In this document: piece after piece, positions 51,343-61,073 of the stretch
Numbering within the stretch: the first letter of the stretch is position 1
Layout: every line of letters starts with the position of its first letter
DNA from: UBA11358 sp049517655
GTDB taxonomy: Bacteria; Verrucomicrobiota; Verrucomicrobiia; Limisphaerales; UBA11358
Reading direction: 5' to 3'
DNA: 64,000 nt
Assembly (NCBI GenBank): GCA_049517655.1
Contig: JBEKRQ010000003.1
Span: 248,001-312,000, forward strand
The notes under the pieces: generated by a model
Databases searched by the model: none
What the model was told of the DNA's origin: nothing
The model's input: the letters and a program-made list of their open reading frames with translations, nothing else
Position numbers and translations under genes: made by a program

Positions 51343-51482
51343 GGGTGTGTCTTTATTGGGGGGTGTTATTGTTTAGGCGGCTAATGCCGTCTCGCAACTC
51401 CGGAGCCAGTGGTACAAATCCGTCTCCACACTTTCACGGCGGAAAATGTTTCACAAACGCGGCCAAAAGTCACGCACAAAAT

Positions 51483-52562
51483 TCAATCTTTCTTCATCGA
51501 ACGCGTGATAAAGCTGCCACGGCCGGTATTGCGTGAACGGCGCAGCATGAAAACTGTCAATGCACCCGCTGCGGCCAGGAACATTACGGCAATAGTCAAC
51601 GCGCCGTTGCCGCTCAACTTGGGGTTTTTCGTAGGCGTTGCCGGCGCGTTCGTTTGTGTTTCTGCGATTTTGAGCGGAGCGGTATTTGTCAGGGCAGCAT
51701 TCGTTAGATTTAATGATTCAGCGGGAGGCGGCGGATTCGTTGGCGGCGGATTGGTCAATGGTGGATTTGTCAGCACCGGTCTTGACTTGGTCGGAGGAAG
51801 CAGGTTGGTGCCAACGTTTGTGCCAACAATGACGAGCGGCGGAGCTTCGACGACTGGTGGCGGCGGTGGCGGCGACGGGTTGGTTTTAACCGTTGGTGGC
51901 GGCGCGGGTGGTTGAGGTAAGGGTGGAAATTCAGGAAAATTCACTCCTGTTGCCGAGGAATTCATCGTGTAACCGATGTATTGGCCAAACTGCGTTCGCA
52001 GGACGATGATGAACGTCTGTTTCATTTCCCCAAACGCGCGCTGGTTTTGCGTGAAACTTGCATTGATTGCGTCGTCGAACGGTGTCCCTTGAATTTTCCC
52101 GTTGCCATCGCAGAAAATCAGCACGGTCAGACGGTCGGAATCCCGCACGAGTCTGTCGAGAAACGGCATAATCGCATCGAAACGGGTGCTTTTCGAGTAA
52201 TGCTCCTGCTTGACAAACGTGGTGATGTTGGACGCGATGGTTGCAGCGTTTTCCGGCAACCAGCGCTGCAACGGAAATTGCCCCGCACGCAATTTGCGGT
52301 CAAACGTCCAGACCCCAATGCTGTCATCCGGCTGCAATTGCCCGTTCATCATCGAAAAAGAGAGCCGGTTCACCGCTGCTTGCGTTGCCGACAGACGCTT
52401 TTTCATCGCCGATGACGTGTCGAAAACAAGCAGGTAGCGGCTTTCAACGGTGCGCGCCGGTGTTTGGGCTTGCGTTGCTGTAACCCAAACAATTCCAGCC
52501 AGCAGCGCAACGATGATTCTCATGCGCCGGGCAAGCCGATTCGAATGTCTTTGTCTGTTCAT
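51483..52562 (-). CDS. Exported VWA-like protein with proline-rich linker and C-terminal membrane helix
   Basis: It has a signal peptide (MRIIVALLAGIVWVTATQAQ from residue 14), then a von Willebrand A-like domain (residues about 40-215) whose metal-binding motif reads LLVFDTSSAM (DxSxS variant) and later LTVLIFCDGNGK. A 110-residue Pro/Asn/Thr-rich linker leads to a membrane helix (GALTIAVMFLAAAGALTVFM) and a basic tail. It would display a VWA domain outside the membrane. Its start overlaps the stop of the upstream NYN gene (ATGA). Function is unknown. Confidence 0.78.
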   Translation of the reverse strand: MNRQRHSNRLARRMRIIVALLAGIVWVTATQAQTPARTVESRYLLVFDTSSAMKKRLSATQAAVNRLSFSMMNGQLQPDDSIGVWTFDRKLRAGQFPLQRWLPENAATIASNITTFVKQEHYSKSTRFDAIMPFLDRLVRDSDRLTVLIFCDGNGKIQGTPFDDAINASFTQNQRAFGEMKQTFIIVLRTQFGQYIGYTMNSSATGVNFPEFPPLPQPPAPPPTVKTNPSPPPPPPVVEAPPLVIVGTNVGTNLLPPTKSRPVLTNPPLTNPPPTNPPPPAESLNLTNAALTNTAPLKIAETQTNAPATPTKNPKLSGNGALTIAVMFLAAAGALTVFMLRRSRNTGRGSFITRSMKKD

Positions 52563-53044
52563 TGTTTTTTGTGTTTTTGTGAACGATTAAAACAATTCAG
52601 CTCCGTGCGATTGCGGCTTCGCAATTCGTCCTGCAACTCCGTCAGCGCATTTTCAATCATGCGGATAAAATTTACGCAGCTTGCCACGGCGGCGCCCATG
52701 CCCGTCACCGTGTCGCGCTCGGCGTTGTCGTCCGTGACCACGAGGACTTCTCCATAATTTTGAAACCGATGCGCCGCGCGTTCAATCATTTGGTCGGCGG
52801 TTTGTCCCGCGCGCGAAAATAAAACTTCAATCGCGCCGGTCGGTTCATTTTCCGGGACACCGGCAGGCGCGCCTGCACCGTCGAAAAAGACCGTGATTGG
52901 CTCGCCCGTCGCGTCGTGATAGCGCGTCAGGACATGAACCAATTCATCGCGCGCGCGGGCGGAATGTCGCGGTTGGTCCGGAGCGAGTTCCGGCCAGTTG
53001 TGCAACAGGCTGTAGCCATCCACCAAGATACGCGCCAACGCCAT
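52559..53044 (-). CDS. NYN-domain (YacP-like) RNA-binding / putative nuclease
   Basis: The 161-aa product starts ARILVDGYSLLHNWPEL, where the Asp is a typical PIN/NYN acidic residue, and continues ITVFFDGAG and VLVVTDDNAERD, giving the acidic active-site set of YacP/Rae1-type ribosome-associated nucleases. ATG 53044 is chosen because homology begins there, although the frame continues upstream. It is followed by the VWA gene with a 4-base overlap and is divergent from lspA. Confidence 0.85.
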   Translation of the reverse strand: MALARILVDGYSLLHNWPELAPDQPRHSARARDELVHVLTRYHDATGEPITVFFDGAGAPAGVPENEPTGAIEVLFSRAGQTADQMIERAAHRFQNYGEVLVVTDDNAERDTVTGMGAAVASCVNFIRMIENALTELQDELRSRNRTELNCFNRSQKHKKQ

Positions 53045-53141
53045 GCGGCATCGTAGTCGCTTGGCATGGGGAATTTCAAGCGCGGCGAAATCGCATTGTC
53101 TTTTGAGCGGCGCGCGATTAAATAAGCAGTTGCAATTTGTC

Positions 53142-53666
53142 ATGGCCCCGGCCAAATCCATTTTTCAAATCTCGAACCGTCGCATCGCCTTTATCGCGCT
53201 GGTCGTCTTCGTACTCGACCAATTCACCAAATGGCTGGTGCTGCGCGCCCTCGGACCGGGTGACGAGAAAATCATCATTAACGGTTTTTTCAAGTTCGTT
53301 CACTGGAGTAACACCGGCGCAGCGTGGAACATTTTCAGCGGCAACAACAGCACCCTCATCGTCGTCATGCTCCTCGCCTTCGTCGCGTTGTTCCTCACGC
53401 GGCATCACTTCGATTCGCACACGTTGCCCGGCCAGATCGCCTTCGGCCTGATTTTTGGCGGCATCGCCGGTAATCTGACCGATCGCCTGCTGCCGAGCCG
53501 CCACGCGGTCGTGGATTTTCTTTATTTTTATCTGCAACAACGCGGCGGCAGTGAAATCGGTTTTCCCGCCTTCAATGTTGCCGATAGTGCCATCTGCACC
53601 GGTATAGGGCTGATTTTTCTCATCACCTGGAAAACTGAACACGCGCCAAAACCCGCGTCCAGTTAA
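53142..53666 (+). CDS. lspA: Lipoprotein signal peptidase (signal peptidase II)
   Basis: It cleaves prolipoprotein signal peptides in the inner membrane. The 174-aa product has four helices, the N-terminal VVFVLDQFTKWLV, and the two catalytic aspartates in IAGNLTDRLL and FNVADSAICTG. ATG 53142 sits just before the first helix. It is followed by an RluD-type gene after 6 bases, a common pairing. Confidence 0.96.
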   Translation: MAPAKSIFQISNRRIAFIALVVFVLDQFTKWLVLRALGPGDEKIIINGFFKFVHWSNTGAAWNIFSGNNSTLIVVMLLAFVALFLTRHHFDSHTLPGQIAFGLIFGGIAGNLTDRLLPSRHAVVDFLYFYLQQRGGSEIGFPAFNVADSAICTGIGLIFLITWKTEHAPKPASS

Positions 53667-53672
53667 TGCGTC

Positions 53673-54620
53673 ATGGCCGCACGCACGGAAATTTTCATTG
53701 TCGAAAAATCGCTTCCGGACGGGCGGCTTGACGCGTTTTTGTGCCGGCAATTTCCCTCTGCCTCACGGGTTGCGCTGAAACGGTTGATTGAACAGGGCCA
53801 CATTCGCGTCAACGGCCGGACAGTCAAGCCCACACACACGCCGCGCGCTGGCGAACAAATTGAAATTCACTGGCCGGAGGCAAAACCCGCCGAGGCGCAG
53901 CCGGAAAAAATTCCACTCGACATTCTGTTCGAGGACAAATCATTGCTCGTGCTGAACAAGCCTGCCGGGCTTGTCGTGCATCCCGCCGCCGGACACGAGG
54001 AACACACGCTCGTCAATGCGCTGCTGCATCATTGCAAAGGTTCGTTGAGCGGCATCGGCGGCGTGGCGCGCCCCGGCATCGTCCACCGGCTCGACAAGGA
54101 GACCAGTGGTTGCCTCGTCATTGCCAAAAACGATGAGACGCACCTGGTGCTCTCCGCGCAATTTGCCGGACGGAGCGTCGTAAAAATTTACAACGCAATT
54201 GTGTGCGGCGAACTCGCGTGCGAATCCGGCGAAATCCACGCCGCGATTGCGCGACATCCATCGCATCGCAAACGCATGGCTGTGCGCGAAGACGATTCCG
54301 GTCGCGCGGCACACACGAGCTATCGTGTGCTCGAACGACTGAATTCCGCCACGTTCGTGGAGGCGCAATTGCACACGGGCCGCACGCACCAAATCCGTGT
54401 GCATTTCCAGTTCCTCGGCCATCCGCTCGTGGGCGACGAAACTTATGGCGCACGGCAAAATGCACGGCTCAAGGAATTGACGAATTACACTGCGCCGCGT
54501 GTGATGCTGCACGCGCGCGAGCTGTCATTTGTTCATCCGCGCACGGAAAAGCAAATGAGTTTTGAAGCGCCATTGCCGGAGGATTTCCGCGCCGCTTTGC
54601 GTTTTTTGAGGTTCAAATAG
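53673..54620 (+). CDS. rluD: RluD-family 23S rRNA pseudouridine synthase
   Basis: The 315-aa product has an N-terminal S4 RNA-binding domain (GRLDAFLCRQFPSASRVALK, then IEQGHIRVNGR) and the RluA-type catalytic core: LLVLNKPAGLVVHPAAGH, the active-site IVHRLDKETSGCLVIAK with the nucleophilic Asp, and HTGRTHQIRVH. Exact target uridines are inferred from the family. Confidence 0.93.
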   Translation: MAARTEIFIVEKSLPDGRLDAFLCRQFPSASRVALKRLIEQGHIRVNGRTVKPTHTPRAGEQIEIHWPEAKPAEAQPEKIPLDILFEDKSLLVLNKPAGLVVHPAAGHEEHTLVNALLHHCKGSLSGIGGVARPGIVHRLDKETSGCLVIAKNDETHLVLSAQFAGRSVVKIYNAIVCGELACESGEIHAAIARHPSHRKRMAVREDDSGRAAHTSYRVLERLNSATFVEAQLHTGRTHQIRVHFQFLGHPLVGDETYGARQNARLKELTNYTAPRVMLHARELSFVHPRTEKQMSFEAPLPEDFRAALRFLRFK

Positions 54621-54624
54621 TTTG

Positions 54625-54678
54625 GTAGGGCTGGCTCTCCGAGCCAGCCGCGCGGCGCGTTCGGAGAACGCGCCCTAC
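54625..54678 (+). repeat. Inverted pair of GTAG palindromes
   Basis: GTAGGGCTGGCTCTCCGAGC (54625-54649) and an inverted unit ending GAACGCGCCCTAC (54654-54678) lie just after the RluD gene. They may serve as its terminator-like 3' structure. Confidence 0.8.
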
Positions 54679-54752
54679 CTTATTTATTCAGATGCGCTGA
54701 AAATTCAAGTCAAAACTGAAGGGGCAATGGGTGTTGGCCATGGCCAATGAAG

Positions 54753-55913
54753 TTAATTGCGAATGGCTGCTGGCAAGACATACCGCTGAAGCATATCGAG
54801 TGGTTGTCCCAACAATTCATTATCATTCCAGCCGGTGAATACAGCGACCATTTGCAGAGTCGGGAAAATAATAATGAACTGTCCGCCTCTGCCTCGTGCG
54901 CTATATGACTCAACCGTTTGACCGCGCACATGAAACGAACCGAGCCACCATTGATAACCATATCCATCGGCTAAAAACCACGTCGGAAGTTGACTCGCGC
55001 CAATTTGTTGTTTCGTAGATTCCACGACCCACTTTTCGCTCACGATTTGTTTTCCCTGCCAGCGCCCGCCGTTCAAAAAGAGACAGCCAATTTTCGCCAT
55101 GTCGCGCGGTCGCAACGAGAGGCCTCCCAATGTGTTGACGACGCCATTGGGAGCTTTTCCCCAAGAGTAGTTTGTGATGCCAAGCGGCGAAAAAAGATAA
55201 CGCCCGGCAAATTTATCCGCCCTCAATCCAGAGGCTTTATAAATGATTTCACCCAGCATGAGAGAAACACCACTGTTATAGACAAATTTCGTGCCAGGCG
55301 TCGTGGCGATTGGTCTTTCGAGAACATATCGGAAAAAATCTGCTCTGCTGGCCATCACAGCGGCGTCATTGCGGAAATCGGTGTAGGGATATGTCCACTC
55401 GTCCCACGACAAGCCTGCCGTCATGGAGAGCAAGTCTTTCAGGCGAATCGCGTCCTTTTCCTTGTTCGTGAAGATGTCGGAATATTCCGGGAAGAAGGTG
55501 GAAATCTTTTCATCAACGCCACGAATCAAATGCTGATCAATCGCAATCCCGATCGAAATGGAATTCACACTTTTCGTCGCTGAAAGCATCTCATGGAGCG
55601 TATCTCGCGTGAACATCCGGTACTGTCCGACGCTATCTCGACCCGGGAAATACTCTTCGACGACGAGTTTGCCGTTTTTGGCAAGAAGCACGCTGTGAAT
55701 GTTTTTGTAACTATTGTCGCCGATTCGATCAAACAATTCTTTAATCAAGTCGGCATCGAGATTCACGCTGTTCAAAGAAGCGGTTTCCCAACCGTCATTT
55801 GTTTTTTCAGGAACGGTGTATTGGTAATTCTTGGTATTATTGGTAACGACTTGGCTTTCCGCATAACTGGAATAGACGATGAGGATTATCGCCAATGCAA
55901 AAAACGGTTTCAT
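54753..55913 (-). CDS. Class C beta-lactamase-family serine hydrolase, exported
   Basis: The 386-aa product has a signal peptide (KPFFALAIILIVYSSYAES), then the penicillin-binding fold: the nucleophile SxxK in MLSATKSVNS, the YxN motif in FVYNSGVS, and RGRGGQ in place of the KTG box. Such proteins are esterases, peptidases or D-aminoacyl hydrolases more often than true beta-lactamases. ATG 55913 is chosen because the signal peptide starts there. It is flanked by intergenic DNA and is not in an operon. Confidence 0.88.
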   Translation of the reverse strand: MKPFFALAIILIVYSSYAESQVVTNNTKNYQYTVPEKTNDGWETASLNSVNLDADLIKELFDRIGDNSYKNIHSVLLAKNGKLVVEEYFPGRDSVGQYRMFTRDTLHEMLSATKSVNSISIGIAIDQHLIRGVDEKISTFFPEYSDIFTNKEKDAIRLKDLLSMTAGLSWDEWTYPYTDFRNDAAVMASRADFFRYVLERPIATTPGTKFVYNSGVSLMLGEIIYKASGLRADKFAGRYLFSPLGITNYSWGKAPNGVVNTLGGLSLRPRDMAKIGCLFLNGGRWQGKQIVSEKWVVESTKQQIGASQLPTWFLADGYGYQWWLGSFHVRGQTVESYSARGRGGQFIIIFPTLQMVAVFTGWNDNELLGQPLDMLQRYVLPAAIRN

Positions 55914-56088
55914 TGTTCGGACGCTAAACTTACATTTTTGCTGCGTCCAGTTTGATTTTTCATTTCGCCTAGTGCGTTGCTGGAATTCAGGCTTCAGCCC
56001 GTTTACCGACAAGCTGAAGCTTGAACTCCAACGAGGCTCTTGAAAATTTATTCGCTTACCGCGAGTAATTTTCGCATACTGGACGGGA

Positions 56089-56970
56089 ATGAAATCCATG
56101 ACGGGCTATGGTCGCGGCGAATGCGCGCAGGACGGTTTCAAAATCACCGTCGAGCTGGGCGCGGTGAACCGCCGCCAGTCGGAAATTTCCGTGAATCTGC
56201 CGCGCGAGCTGGAAATGCTCGAAACGCAAATCCGCGATGCGATCAACAGCCGGGTCGCGCGCGGGCGCGTGACGGCGCGGATTTCCATTCACGCCGCTGA
56301 AGGCAGGTTGTCTGCGCGCATGCACATCAATTTGCCGCTCGCCAGGGCTTACGCGACCGAACTCAACCGCCTGGCAAAACAATTGAAACTGTCCGGCGAA
56401 GTGACGCTGGATCAAATCGTCCGCGCACCGGGAGTTTTTCAGACGGACGAGGAATTGGCCGAGGCCGAAATCGTCTGGCCGGTTGTAAAAAAGGCTTTGA
56501 AACAGGCGTTGACCGCATTGGTGAAAATGCGGGAACGCGAGGGCGATCATCTGGCGCAGGATTTGGCCACGCGCGTTGGCGTCATGCGAAAATGTGTCGG
56601 ACAAATCCAGAAACACGCACCGCAAACGATGGAAAATTATCGCCACCAACTTGTCGGGCGCATCAAAAGCGCCGGGTTGGAATCCATCGCGCCGGATGAC
56701 GAGCGGCTCTTGAGGGAAGTTGTTTTGTTCGCCGACCGTTCGGATATTTCGGAGGAATTGACGCGGCTGCAAAGTCATTTTCAGCAGTTCGAAGATTGCC
56801 GGAAATCGAGGGAGCCGGTCGGGCGCACTCTGGACTTTCTGGCACAGGAGATGAACCGTGAAGTCAACACCATCGGCTCAAAGGCAAATGACGCGCTCAT
56901 CTCGCGTGAGGTGGTGACGCTGAAAGCGGAATTGGAAAAATTTCGCGAGCAGGCGCAAAACGTGGAATGA
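56089..56970 (+). CDS. yicC: YicC-family endoribonuclease
   Basis: The 293-aa product begins MKSMTGYGRGE and ends with the DUF1732 block (VGRTLDFLAQEMNREVNTIG followed by SKANDALISREVVTLKAELE), the two signatures of YicC. Members are Mn-dependent endoribonucleases acting on structured RNAs. The gene overlaps gmk by 4 bases, the usual neighbourhood. Confidence 0.94.
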   Translation: MKSMTGYGRGECAQDGFKITVELGAVNRRQSEISVNLPRELEMLETQIRDAINSRVARGRVTARISIHAAEGRLSARMHINLPLARAYATELNRLAKQLKLSGEVTLDQIVRAPGVFQTDEELAEAEIVWPVVKKALKQALTALVKMREREGDHLAQDLATRVGVMRKCVGQIQKHAPQTMENYRHQLVGRIKSAGLESIAPDDERLLREVVLFADRSDISEELTRLQSHFQQFEDCRKSREPVGRTLDFLAQEMNREVNTIGSKANDALISREVVTLKAELEKFREQAQNVE

Positions 56971-57638
56971 AAAGCCGGAAGCCAACAGTCAGAAGTCAGA
57001 AAACGGAAGTCCACCCTCCGGCCTCCGGCCTCCGACCGCTGCTCATCGTTATCTCCGCCCCGTCCGGCGGCGGCAAAACGACGCTGTGCCAGCAATTGCT
57101 CGCTGCGCGTCCGGACATGACGCGCGCGGTTACCTGCACGACACGCCCCCCGCGTCCGGGTGAAAAGGACGGCGTGGATTACCATTTTTTGGATGCAGCG
57201 GAATTTCAGAGGCGTGTTCAAGCCGGGGATTTTTTGGAACACGCGATGGTCTTTGGCCGGAGCTACGGCACGTTGAAGTCGGAGGTGCTCGGCCGTTTGC
57301 GCGCGGGCCGGGACGTTTTGCTGAATGTGGACGTGCAGGGCGCTGCGACCATTCGTAAACGGGCGCAAACGGAGCCGGAATTGAGACGCGCGTTGGTGAC
57401 GGTGTTTTTGGCGCCGGCGTCGGTCACTATGCTTGCAGAACGCTTGAAGAAGCGCGGTGCCGATACGCCTGGAGAAATTCAAAAACGGCTTGGCGTCGCG
57501 CGGAAGGAAATCGCGCAGTGGCAAAATTTTGATTATCTTTTGATCAGCTCGACAATTCAGGGAGATTTGGGGCGAATGCTGGCAATTGTCGAAGTGGAGA
57601 AATTGCGCACAGCCCGAACGGCGGCACCCGGGTTTTGA
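56967..57638 (+). CDS. gmk: Guanylate kinase
   Basis: It converts GMP to GDP with ATP. The P-loop is VISAPSGGGKTTLCQQLL, followed by VTCTTRPPRPGEKDGVDYHF and FLEHAMVFGRSYGT, the GMP-binding residues. An N-terminal extension of about 23 residues includes a DNA stretch with CTCCGGC repeats (about 57015-57035), probably a repeat-derived addition. No rpoZ follows, unlike many genomes. Confidence 0.95.
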   Translation: MKSRKPTVRSQKTEVHPPASGLRPLLIVISAPSGGGKTTLCQQLLAARPDMTRAVTCTTRPPRPGEKDGVDYHFLDAAEFQRRVQAGDFLEHAMVFGRSYGTLKSEVLGRLRAGRDVLLNVDVQGAATIRKRAQTEPELRRALVTVFLAPASVTMLAERLKKRGADTPGEIQKRLGVARKEIAQWQNFDYLLISSTIQGDLGRMLAIVEVEKLRTARTAAPGF

Positions 57639-57668
57639 AATTGGAAATTTTAAATTAAAATTCAGAAT

Positions 57669-58217
57669 ATGAGTATTCCACGAAACATTATTTTGGGCGT
57701 GACAGGTTCAATTGCCGCGCACAAGGCGGCGGACGTGGCGAGCCTGTTGACGAAGCAGAAATGTAATGTGCACGTGGTGATGACCGCCGATGCACAACGG
57801 TTCATCACGCCACTGCCGTTCAAAGTGCTCACGCGCAATCCGGTCGTGACCGGCCTTTACGATGAGGAGGAAGGCTGGAAGCCAACGCATATCCAGCTCG
57901 CGGACGAGGCAAACCTTTTATTGATTGTGCCCGCGACGGCGAACATCATTGCAAAAATGGCGCACGGCATTGCGGACAACGCGTTGAGTTGCATCGCACT
58001 GGCGTTGAGTCCAAAGGCGAAAATTTTAATCGCGCCGGCGATGAACGGCAAAATGTGGCTGCACCCGGCCACACAGGAAAATGTAGCGACACTCAAAGCG
58101 CGCGGCGCGGAATTCATCGGGCCGGGCAAAGGGACGCTCTCATGTGGTTATGAAGGCATTGGCCGTTTGTGGCCGGTGGAGGCGATTGCCGAACGCGCGT
58201 TGAGTTTATTGCGCTGA
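57669..58217 (+). CDS. coaC: Phosphopantothenoylcysteine decarboxylase (CoaC only)
   Basis: This FMN flavoprotein of coenzyme A synthesis has NIILGVTGSIAAHKAADVAS, LIVPATANIIAKMAHG and the PAMNGKMW active-site motif. At 182 aa it contains only the decarboxylase half; the usual CoaB ligase fusion partner is absent from the gene and its neighbours, so CoaB must be encoded elsewhere. Confidence 0.92.
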   Translation: MSIPRNIILGVTGSIAAHKAADVASLLTKQKCNVHVVMTADAQRFITPLPFKVLTRNPVVTGLYDEEEGWKPTHIQLADEANLLLIVPATANIIAKMAHGIADNALSCIALALSPKAKILIAPAMNGKMWLHPATQENVATLKARGAEFIGPGKGTLSCGYEGIGRLWPVEAIAERALSLLR

Positions 58218-58240
58218 AATTTTTTCATTCCCAGCGAATT

Positions 58241-59629
58241 ATGAAACGAAGCCATTGGCAGTGGCTGAAGCGGCTGTTGACGTTGATGGAAATTCCCGCG
58301 CCTGACCCGCCGCGTTTGCTCCGCCGCATCGAAATCACGGAGTGTGACATCATGTTGCCGCTCAAGGCTGTTGCGATAGCAATTGTTTCCTATTCATTTG
58401 TTTCCACACCGTGGCTCAACCTGACATTGAACACGTTGGACATCGCTGTTGAAATGGTTCAATACGTTTTCTGTTTTTACGTGCTGGCTTGTGCGGTGTT
58501 TGCCGTGTTGTTGCTGAACACAATGCGGCTGCCATTGGCGATTGTGCAATGGACGGTGGTCACAAGCAGCTTGGTGGACGGACTTTTCATTTCAGGAATG
58601 GCGCTGTTGACCGGCGGGCAGAGCAGCATTTTATTCTGGTTGTTTGTGGGCTTGATTATTCGTAATGCGATCAGCATCCCATCCGGCGTTTCACAACTCG
58701 TTTTGAATTTCGCCATCAGCCTCTGCTATGTTTTGATGAACGCGCTGGATGTTTCCATTATAAGCGGTCTTGATGACACCGCGCTGCGCTCACTGGATTT
58801 GCCGCCACATGAAAACTGGGGACAGCCATTTGTGTTGCGGCTGGTGGTCTTGTGGTTGACGGCGATTTGTTGTTACGGTGCGCAGGTGTTGCTCGAGCGG
58901 CAACGACTTGCCGCCGAGGAGGCCGAAGAATTTGACGTGCGCGCAGGGCAATTGCGTTCCGCCGGCCGGCTTGCAGCTGAATTCGCCCATCAAATAAAAA
59001 ATCCGCTGGCCATCATCAATAACGCTGTCTTCTCGCTGCAACGCACATTGAACGATGGTAAAACCGATGTCGCGCAACAAATCGGGATTATTCAGGAAGA
59101 AGTTTCACGCGCCGACCAGATTATCACGCAAGTCATGGGCTACGCCCAATTGACCGAGGGTCATGTCGAGAAACTCAACGTAATCCAAGAACTGGACCGC
59201 GCCATCGCGCAGGCTTTCCCTTCTGCTGTGCCAACGGGCATTTGTATTCACCGTAAATATGGCCGCACTTTTCCACCGTTGTTCATACAGCGGCGTCATC
59301 TGTCTGAAATCTTTGTAAACCTGCTGGAAAACGCCCGGGAAGCTCTTGGTGAAAAGGGGAATGTTTTTGTAAGTGCGGATTGCCGCCGCAATAATTTGAT
59401 TGAAATTTCCGTGCGCGACGATGGTCCTGGCATTCCGCCGGACAAAATCGAGCGTGTTTTCGAAGCTTACTATACAACAAAGAAGGGCGGGACCGGCCTT
59501 GGCCTTGCCATTGTCAGACATAACGTAGAACTTTATGGTGGCACTGTCCGAGTCGAATCCGAGCTTGGAAAAGGTGCGCTGTTCGCCTTAGTCTTTCCTG
59601 CGAAAACTTTCATGAAACCTGCCAAATGA
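58241..59629 (+). CDS. Membrane sensor histidine kinase
   Basis: The 462-aa product has an N-terminal region with about six membrane helices (residues 35-225), then the HisKA domain with the phosphoacceptor in LAAEFAHQIKNPLAII (H250) and an ATPase with NLLENAREALGEKG, RDDGPGIPPDKIERVF and GGTGLGLAIVRH. There is no periplasmic sensing domain, so the helices probably sense a membrane or intracellular signal. ATG 58241 is chosen; the frame extends upstream over coaC. Its stop overlaps the response-regulator start. Confidence 0.92.
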   Translation: MKRSHWQWLKRLLTLMEIPAPDPPRLLRRIEITECDIMLPLKAVAIAIVSYSFVSTPWLNLTLNTLDIAVEMVQYVFCFYVLACAVFAVLLLNTMRLPLAIVQWTVVTSSLVDGLFISGMALLTGGQSSILFWLFVGLIIRNAISIPSGVSQLVLNFAISLCYVLMNALDVSIISGLDDTALRSLDLPPHENWGQPFVLRLVVLWLTAICCYGAQVLLERQRLAAEEAEEFDVRAGQLRSAGRLAAEFAHQIKNPLAIINNAVFSLQRTLNDGKTDVAQQIGIIQEEVSRADQIITQVMGYAQLTEGHVEKLNVIQELDRAIAQAFPSAVPTGICIHRKYGRTFPPLFIQRRHLSEIFVNLLENAREALGEKGNVFVSADCRRNNLIEISVRDDGPGIPPDKIERVFEAYYTTKKGGTGLGLAIVRHNVELYGGTVRVESELGKGALFALVFPAKTFMKPAK

Positions 59630-61059
59630 GTGTGCCATTACCATCCGTGCTCGTCGTGGATGACGAAAAGAACATGCGCTTGTCGTTGCAGACGGTGCTC
59701 AAGGACGAAGGCTACGTCGCGCGAGCTGTCGAATCCGCCGAGGAAGGGTTGATTTTGCTTGCGCGCGGGGAATTTTTCATGGTCATCACTGACGCGCGCC
59801 TCGGGGGCATGAGCGGTTACGACTTCCTCACCAAGGTTAGCAATCAATGGCCCGAATTGCCGGTGCTCATGCTTACGGCCTACGCCACGCCCAAACTTGC
59901 CGTCGAAGCCATCAAAGCCGGCGCGATTGATTATCTCTCCAAACCGTTCGCGCCCGAAGAACTGCTCCACGCCGTCGCGCGCTGTGCCGAGCGGTATCAA
60001 CTCTTGCGCGAAAATGCTGCGCTGCGCTCCCGTGCAGGTGAAATTTTCAGCCTCGACCAAATCGTCGGCGAATCAACCAAAATGCGCGAACTGCGCCGGT
60101 TGATTCAAACTGTTGCGCAAACGGATGCGCGCGTGCTCATTCTCGGCGAAAGCGGCACGGGCAAGGAACTTGTCGCTGGCGCGCTGCACAGTCTGAGCCG
60201 GCGGTCCGAGGCGCGTTACGTTCGCATCAATTGCGCCGCCATTCCCGAAACACTGCTCGAAAGTGAATTGTTCGGCCATGAAAAAGGCGCTTTCACGGGG
60301 GCGCTCACGCAAAAGCCCGGTCGTGTCGAAGAAGCCGACGGCGGCACAATTTTTCTTGATGAAATCGTCGACATGAGCAAGCCGCTTCAGGCCAAATTAC
60401 TCCGCTTTTTGGAGGATGGCACGTTCACTCGCGTCGGTGGCACGCAGGAATTGCGGGTCAACGTGCGTCTCATTGCCGCGACCAACCGCGACATCGCGCA
60501 CAGCATCGAGACGGAACAGTTCCGCGAAGATTTGTTTCATCGGCTGAACGTCATGCAACTTCGCCTGCCGCCACTGCGCGAGCGCGGCGGAGACATTTTA
60601 CTGCTGGCGGAACATTTTTTAAGGATGTTTCGCGCCGCAATGAACAAGAACGTCAACGGTATCACACCCGCCGCACAGCAAAAGTTGCTTGCGCATCGCT
60701 GGCCCGGAAACGTGCGCGAGTTGCGCAACGCCATCGAGCGCGCACTGATTTTGGAAACGACGTGCGACATTCAACCATTCAGCCTGCCGGATTTTCAGAT
60801 TGAAGAACGTTTGAAGAAAGCCCCGCCGATTCAACCGGCCCTTGACGAATCGCTCGACGACGCGCTCGCGCGAATTGAGCGCGAGTTGATCGCAAGCGCC
60901 TTGGAACAAAATGATTCCAACCTGACGCGTGTTGCCGAACGGCTTAAACTTACTCGTCATTCGCTCCGTTACCGAATGCAGCGGCTGAACATGAACGTGG
61001 CCGGCAGCACGACAAACGAATTGCCTGCCGCCACTGACGGGAAAAAATCTGAAACCTGA
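59626..61059 (+). CDS. NtrC-family sigma-54-dependent response regulator
   Basis: The 477-aa product has a receiver domain (D56 in VITDARLGG, Lys in LSKPFAPEE), an AAA+ domain with Walker A LGESGTGKELVAG (G174 onward) and the sigma-54-contacting GAFTGA loop (from G221), and a Fis-type HTH (NLTRVAERLKLTRHSLRYRM). It is the partner of the preceding kinase and activates sigma-54 promoters; targets are unknown. Confidence 0.95.
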   Translation: MSVPLPSVLVVDDEKNMRLSLQTVLKDEGYVARAVESAEEGLILLARGEFFMVITDARLGGMSGYDFLTKVSNQWPELPVLMLTAYATPKLAVEAIKAGAIDYLSKPFAPEELLHAVARCAERYQLLRENAALRSRAGEIFSLDQIVGESTKMRELRRLIQTVAQTDARVLILGESGTGKELVAGALHSLSRRSEARYVRINCAAIPETLLESELFGHEKGAFTGALTQKPGRVEEADGGTIFLDEIVDMSKPLQAKLLRFLEDGTFTRVGGTQELRVNVRLIAATNRDIAHSIETEQFREDLFHRLNVMQLRLPPLRERGGDILLLAEHFLRMFRAAMNKNVNGITPAAQQKLLAHRWPGNVRELRNAIERALILETTCDIQPFSLPDFQIEERLKKAPPIQPALDESLDDALARIERELIASALEQNDSNLTRVAERLKLTRHSLRYRMQRLNMNVAGSTTNELPAATDGKKSET

Positions 61060-61073
61060 ATTTGTTCAGCGTG

